Source of the DNA: Caulobacteraceae bacterium
Lineage (GTDB): Bacteria; Pseudomonadota; Alphaproteobacteria; Caulobacterales; Caulobacteraceae
Direction of reading: 5' to 3'
DNA length: 7,782 nt
NCBI GenBank assembly: GCA_028291305.1
Contig: JAQGII010000212.1
Coordinates: 1-7,782 of the forward strand
In this document: positions 6,936-7,782 of the stretch, in pieces
Numbering within the stretch: the first letter of the stretch is position 1
Layout of the letters: every line of letters starts with the position of its first letter
Made by a program: the position numbers and the translations under genes
The notes under the pieces: generated by a model
The model's input: only the letters and a program-made list of their open reading frames with translations
Database searches by the model: none
Told to the model about the DNA's origin: nothing

Positions 6936-7535
6936 CTATTTGCTCCGACGAGCGCGGCGAGGGTGAAATGTCTCTCCGCGCGCGAGCTTGTCGACGAGTT
7001 CGGCAATTTTCGCTGCGCGCCGCTCCGGCGTCTTGGCTTGGTGAACGCGATAGAGCACGGCGTACCGATTGGCCGAATCCAACCCGTCGAAGAGGGCCCG
7101 CGCCGCGGGCTCCGCGTTTAAGGCTCCCTGCAGGTCTGCGTCGGGCGTGGCTTGCCCTTGAGGCGCATAAGCGGCCGCCCACCGGCCGTCGGCCCTGGCC
7201 TGGTTCACCTGCAGCTGGCCCCGTGGCGTCATGCGTCCAGCGTCGAAGAGCCGCTCCACGCGCTCACGGTTCACTTGCGACCAAGCGCTCCTGGGCTTGC
7301 GCGGCGTGAAGCGGGTTTTGAAGTAATGTTCGTCCACCCGACCGAGCTGCCCATCGATCCAGCCGTGGGCGAGCGCGCAATCGATAGCGTCGGACTTGCT
7401 GATGGTGGCTTCGGGTGCGCCTCGCTTGGCGAATTGCAACCAGGCGCCGGGCGCGTCTCCCGGTTGCGCCGCCAGCCAGGATTCAAAGGTTGAGACATCA
7501 GGGAATGCTAGAAGGGGAAGGTCGTCAGTGGCCAT
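6936..7535 (-). CDS. YdeI/OmpD-associated (OmdA) family protein
   Basis: This 199-residue protein matches the YdeI/OmdA family (PF13376), named from Salmonella/E. coli YdeI, which is linked to resistance to antimicrobial peptides and bacteriocins; the molecular activity is unknown. Seen: WLQFAKRGAPEATISKSDAI (residues 32-51), DCALAHGWIDGQ (52-63), YFKTRFTPRKPRSAWSQVNR (70-89), VERLFDAGRM (92-101) and a C-terminal block RYAVLYRVHQAKTPERRAAKIAELVDKLARGE, all typical in order and spacing, with normal length. No signal peptide, so the name OmpD-associated should not be taken as location. Start: ATG 7533-7535; only a weak GAGA precedes it and an in-frame stop lies shortly upstream, so no earlier ATG is available. 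It converges on the DUF1801 gene. Function in this organism is unproven. Confidence 0.87.
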   Translation of the reverse strand: MATDDLPLLAFPDVSTFESWLAAQPGDAPGAWLQFAKRGAPEATISKSDAIDCALAHGWIDGQLGRVDEHYFKTRFTPRKPRSAWSQVNRERVERLFDAGRMTPRGQLQVNQARADGRWAAAYAPQGQATPDADLQGALNAEPAARALFDGLDSANRYAVLYRVHQAKTPERRAAKIAELVDKLARGETFHPRRARRSK

Positions 7536-7782
7536 TCTCGCACGCTAGCGCATCCGTCCGTATCGTCTAAGCAGTCGATGAAAGGGCCGGACGAACGGTC
7601 TGCGTGTCTGGCGAAGACGAAAGTCGGAAGGTCGGAGCCGGTCCAATGGCTGCTCCTGGCGGCGCGGGGTCGGCAGGGCGAGGGCGCCCCCGCTCGCGCC
7701 GCCGGGCTCTGCTCAGCGATGGGCGCGCGAAGCGATTAGAGGGCCCCTGCAACAACTGGTGGCGGCCCGTGGGGGAAAGAAG
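7536..7782. other. Right-end region with no supported gene
   Basis: I see no credible gene, RNA gene or mobile element here. A minus-strand frame at 7755-7567 (62 codons, Arg/Pro-rich) has no family features and is probably noise. The region should hold the promoter of the OmdA-like gene, but I found no clear -35/-10 pair. An eight-base palindrome CGCTAGCG (7543-7550) and a GC-rich stem GCGAG...CTCGC (7678-7697) are present, neither with a T-run. Confidence 0.5.

Noticed and set aside
7678..7697. GC-rich stem GCGAG...CTCGC in the right-end region
   Set aside because: No T-run and the surrounding DNA is very GC-rich, where such stems arise by chance; no gene end nearby to serve.
7567..7755. 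62-codon minus-strand frame
   Set aside because: Arg/Pro-rich translation without motifs and no convincing ribosome site; typical of random GC-rich frames.
1..7782. CRISPR array, tRNA/rRNA, insertion sequence, phage or toxin-antitoxin system
   Set aside because: Reading both strands I saw no regular direct repeats, no tRNA-like TTCGA arm with matching acceptor, no transposase motifs with terminal inverted repeats, and no toxin-antitoxin pair.

Overview
This 7.8 kb stretch is high-GC and densely coding. It reads like a chromosome segment from an alphaproteobacterium of the Caulobacter/Phenylobacterium type. The evidence is GC-rich third codon positions, an RNA polymerase omega subunit of exactly 119 residues that matches my memory of Caulobacterales omega, the rpoZ-spoT gene pair, and a Caulobacterales-like N-terminus on the (p)ppGpp synthetase/hydrolase. 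The taxon is inferred from remembered protein sequences, not from a search.

Layout, left to right. Positions 2-1831 (+) hold the 3' part of a subtilisin-like (S8) secreted protease with a beta-strand-rich C-terminus ending in Phe, so probably an autotransporter; its Asp and His catalytic residues lie off the left edge. Six bases later and converging on it is a minus-strand two-gene operon: a NYN/DUF88 (LabA-like) putative nuclease (3080-2496) overlapping by 14 bases a family 5 uracil-DNA glycosylase (2509-1838). Divergent from that operon, only 24 bp away start to start, is folK (3105-3617), which acts in folate synthesis. Then come rpoZ (3702-4061), with a good sigma70-type promoter, and spoT (4058-6373), the bifunctional stringent-response enzyme. 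After spoT the base composition drops and two small accessory genes converge: a DUF1801 protein (6487-6882) and a YdeI/OmdA family protein (7535-6936). The last ~250 bases hold no gene I can support.

How the genes fit together: rpoZ and spoT form a functional unit. Omega keeps the N-terminal Met-Ala-Arg motif that helps form a (p)ppGpp site on RNA polymerase, and spoT makes and destroys (p)ppGpp. The NYN protein and the glycosylase are translationally coupled, which hints at a shared nucleic-acid role. DUF1801 and OmdA domains are, to my knowledge, fused in some other bacteria, so their side-by-side placement may matter.

Most of the window is ordinary housekeeping DNA, and I do not see an obvious new multi-gene system. 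The most notable signal is that spoT has no ATG, GTG or TTG anywhere in frame before its conserved domain. Instead it has a perfect AGGAGG seven bases before a CTG that overlaps the rpoZ stop codon. This suggests non-AUG initiation of the stringent-response enzyme, with an inverted repeat just upstream in rpoZ. The second is the NYN protein, in which two usually acidic active-site positions appear to be Asn.
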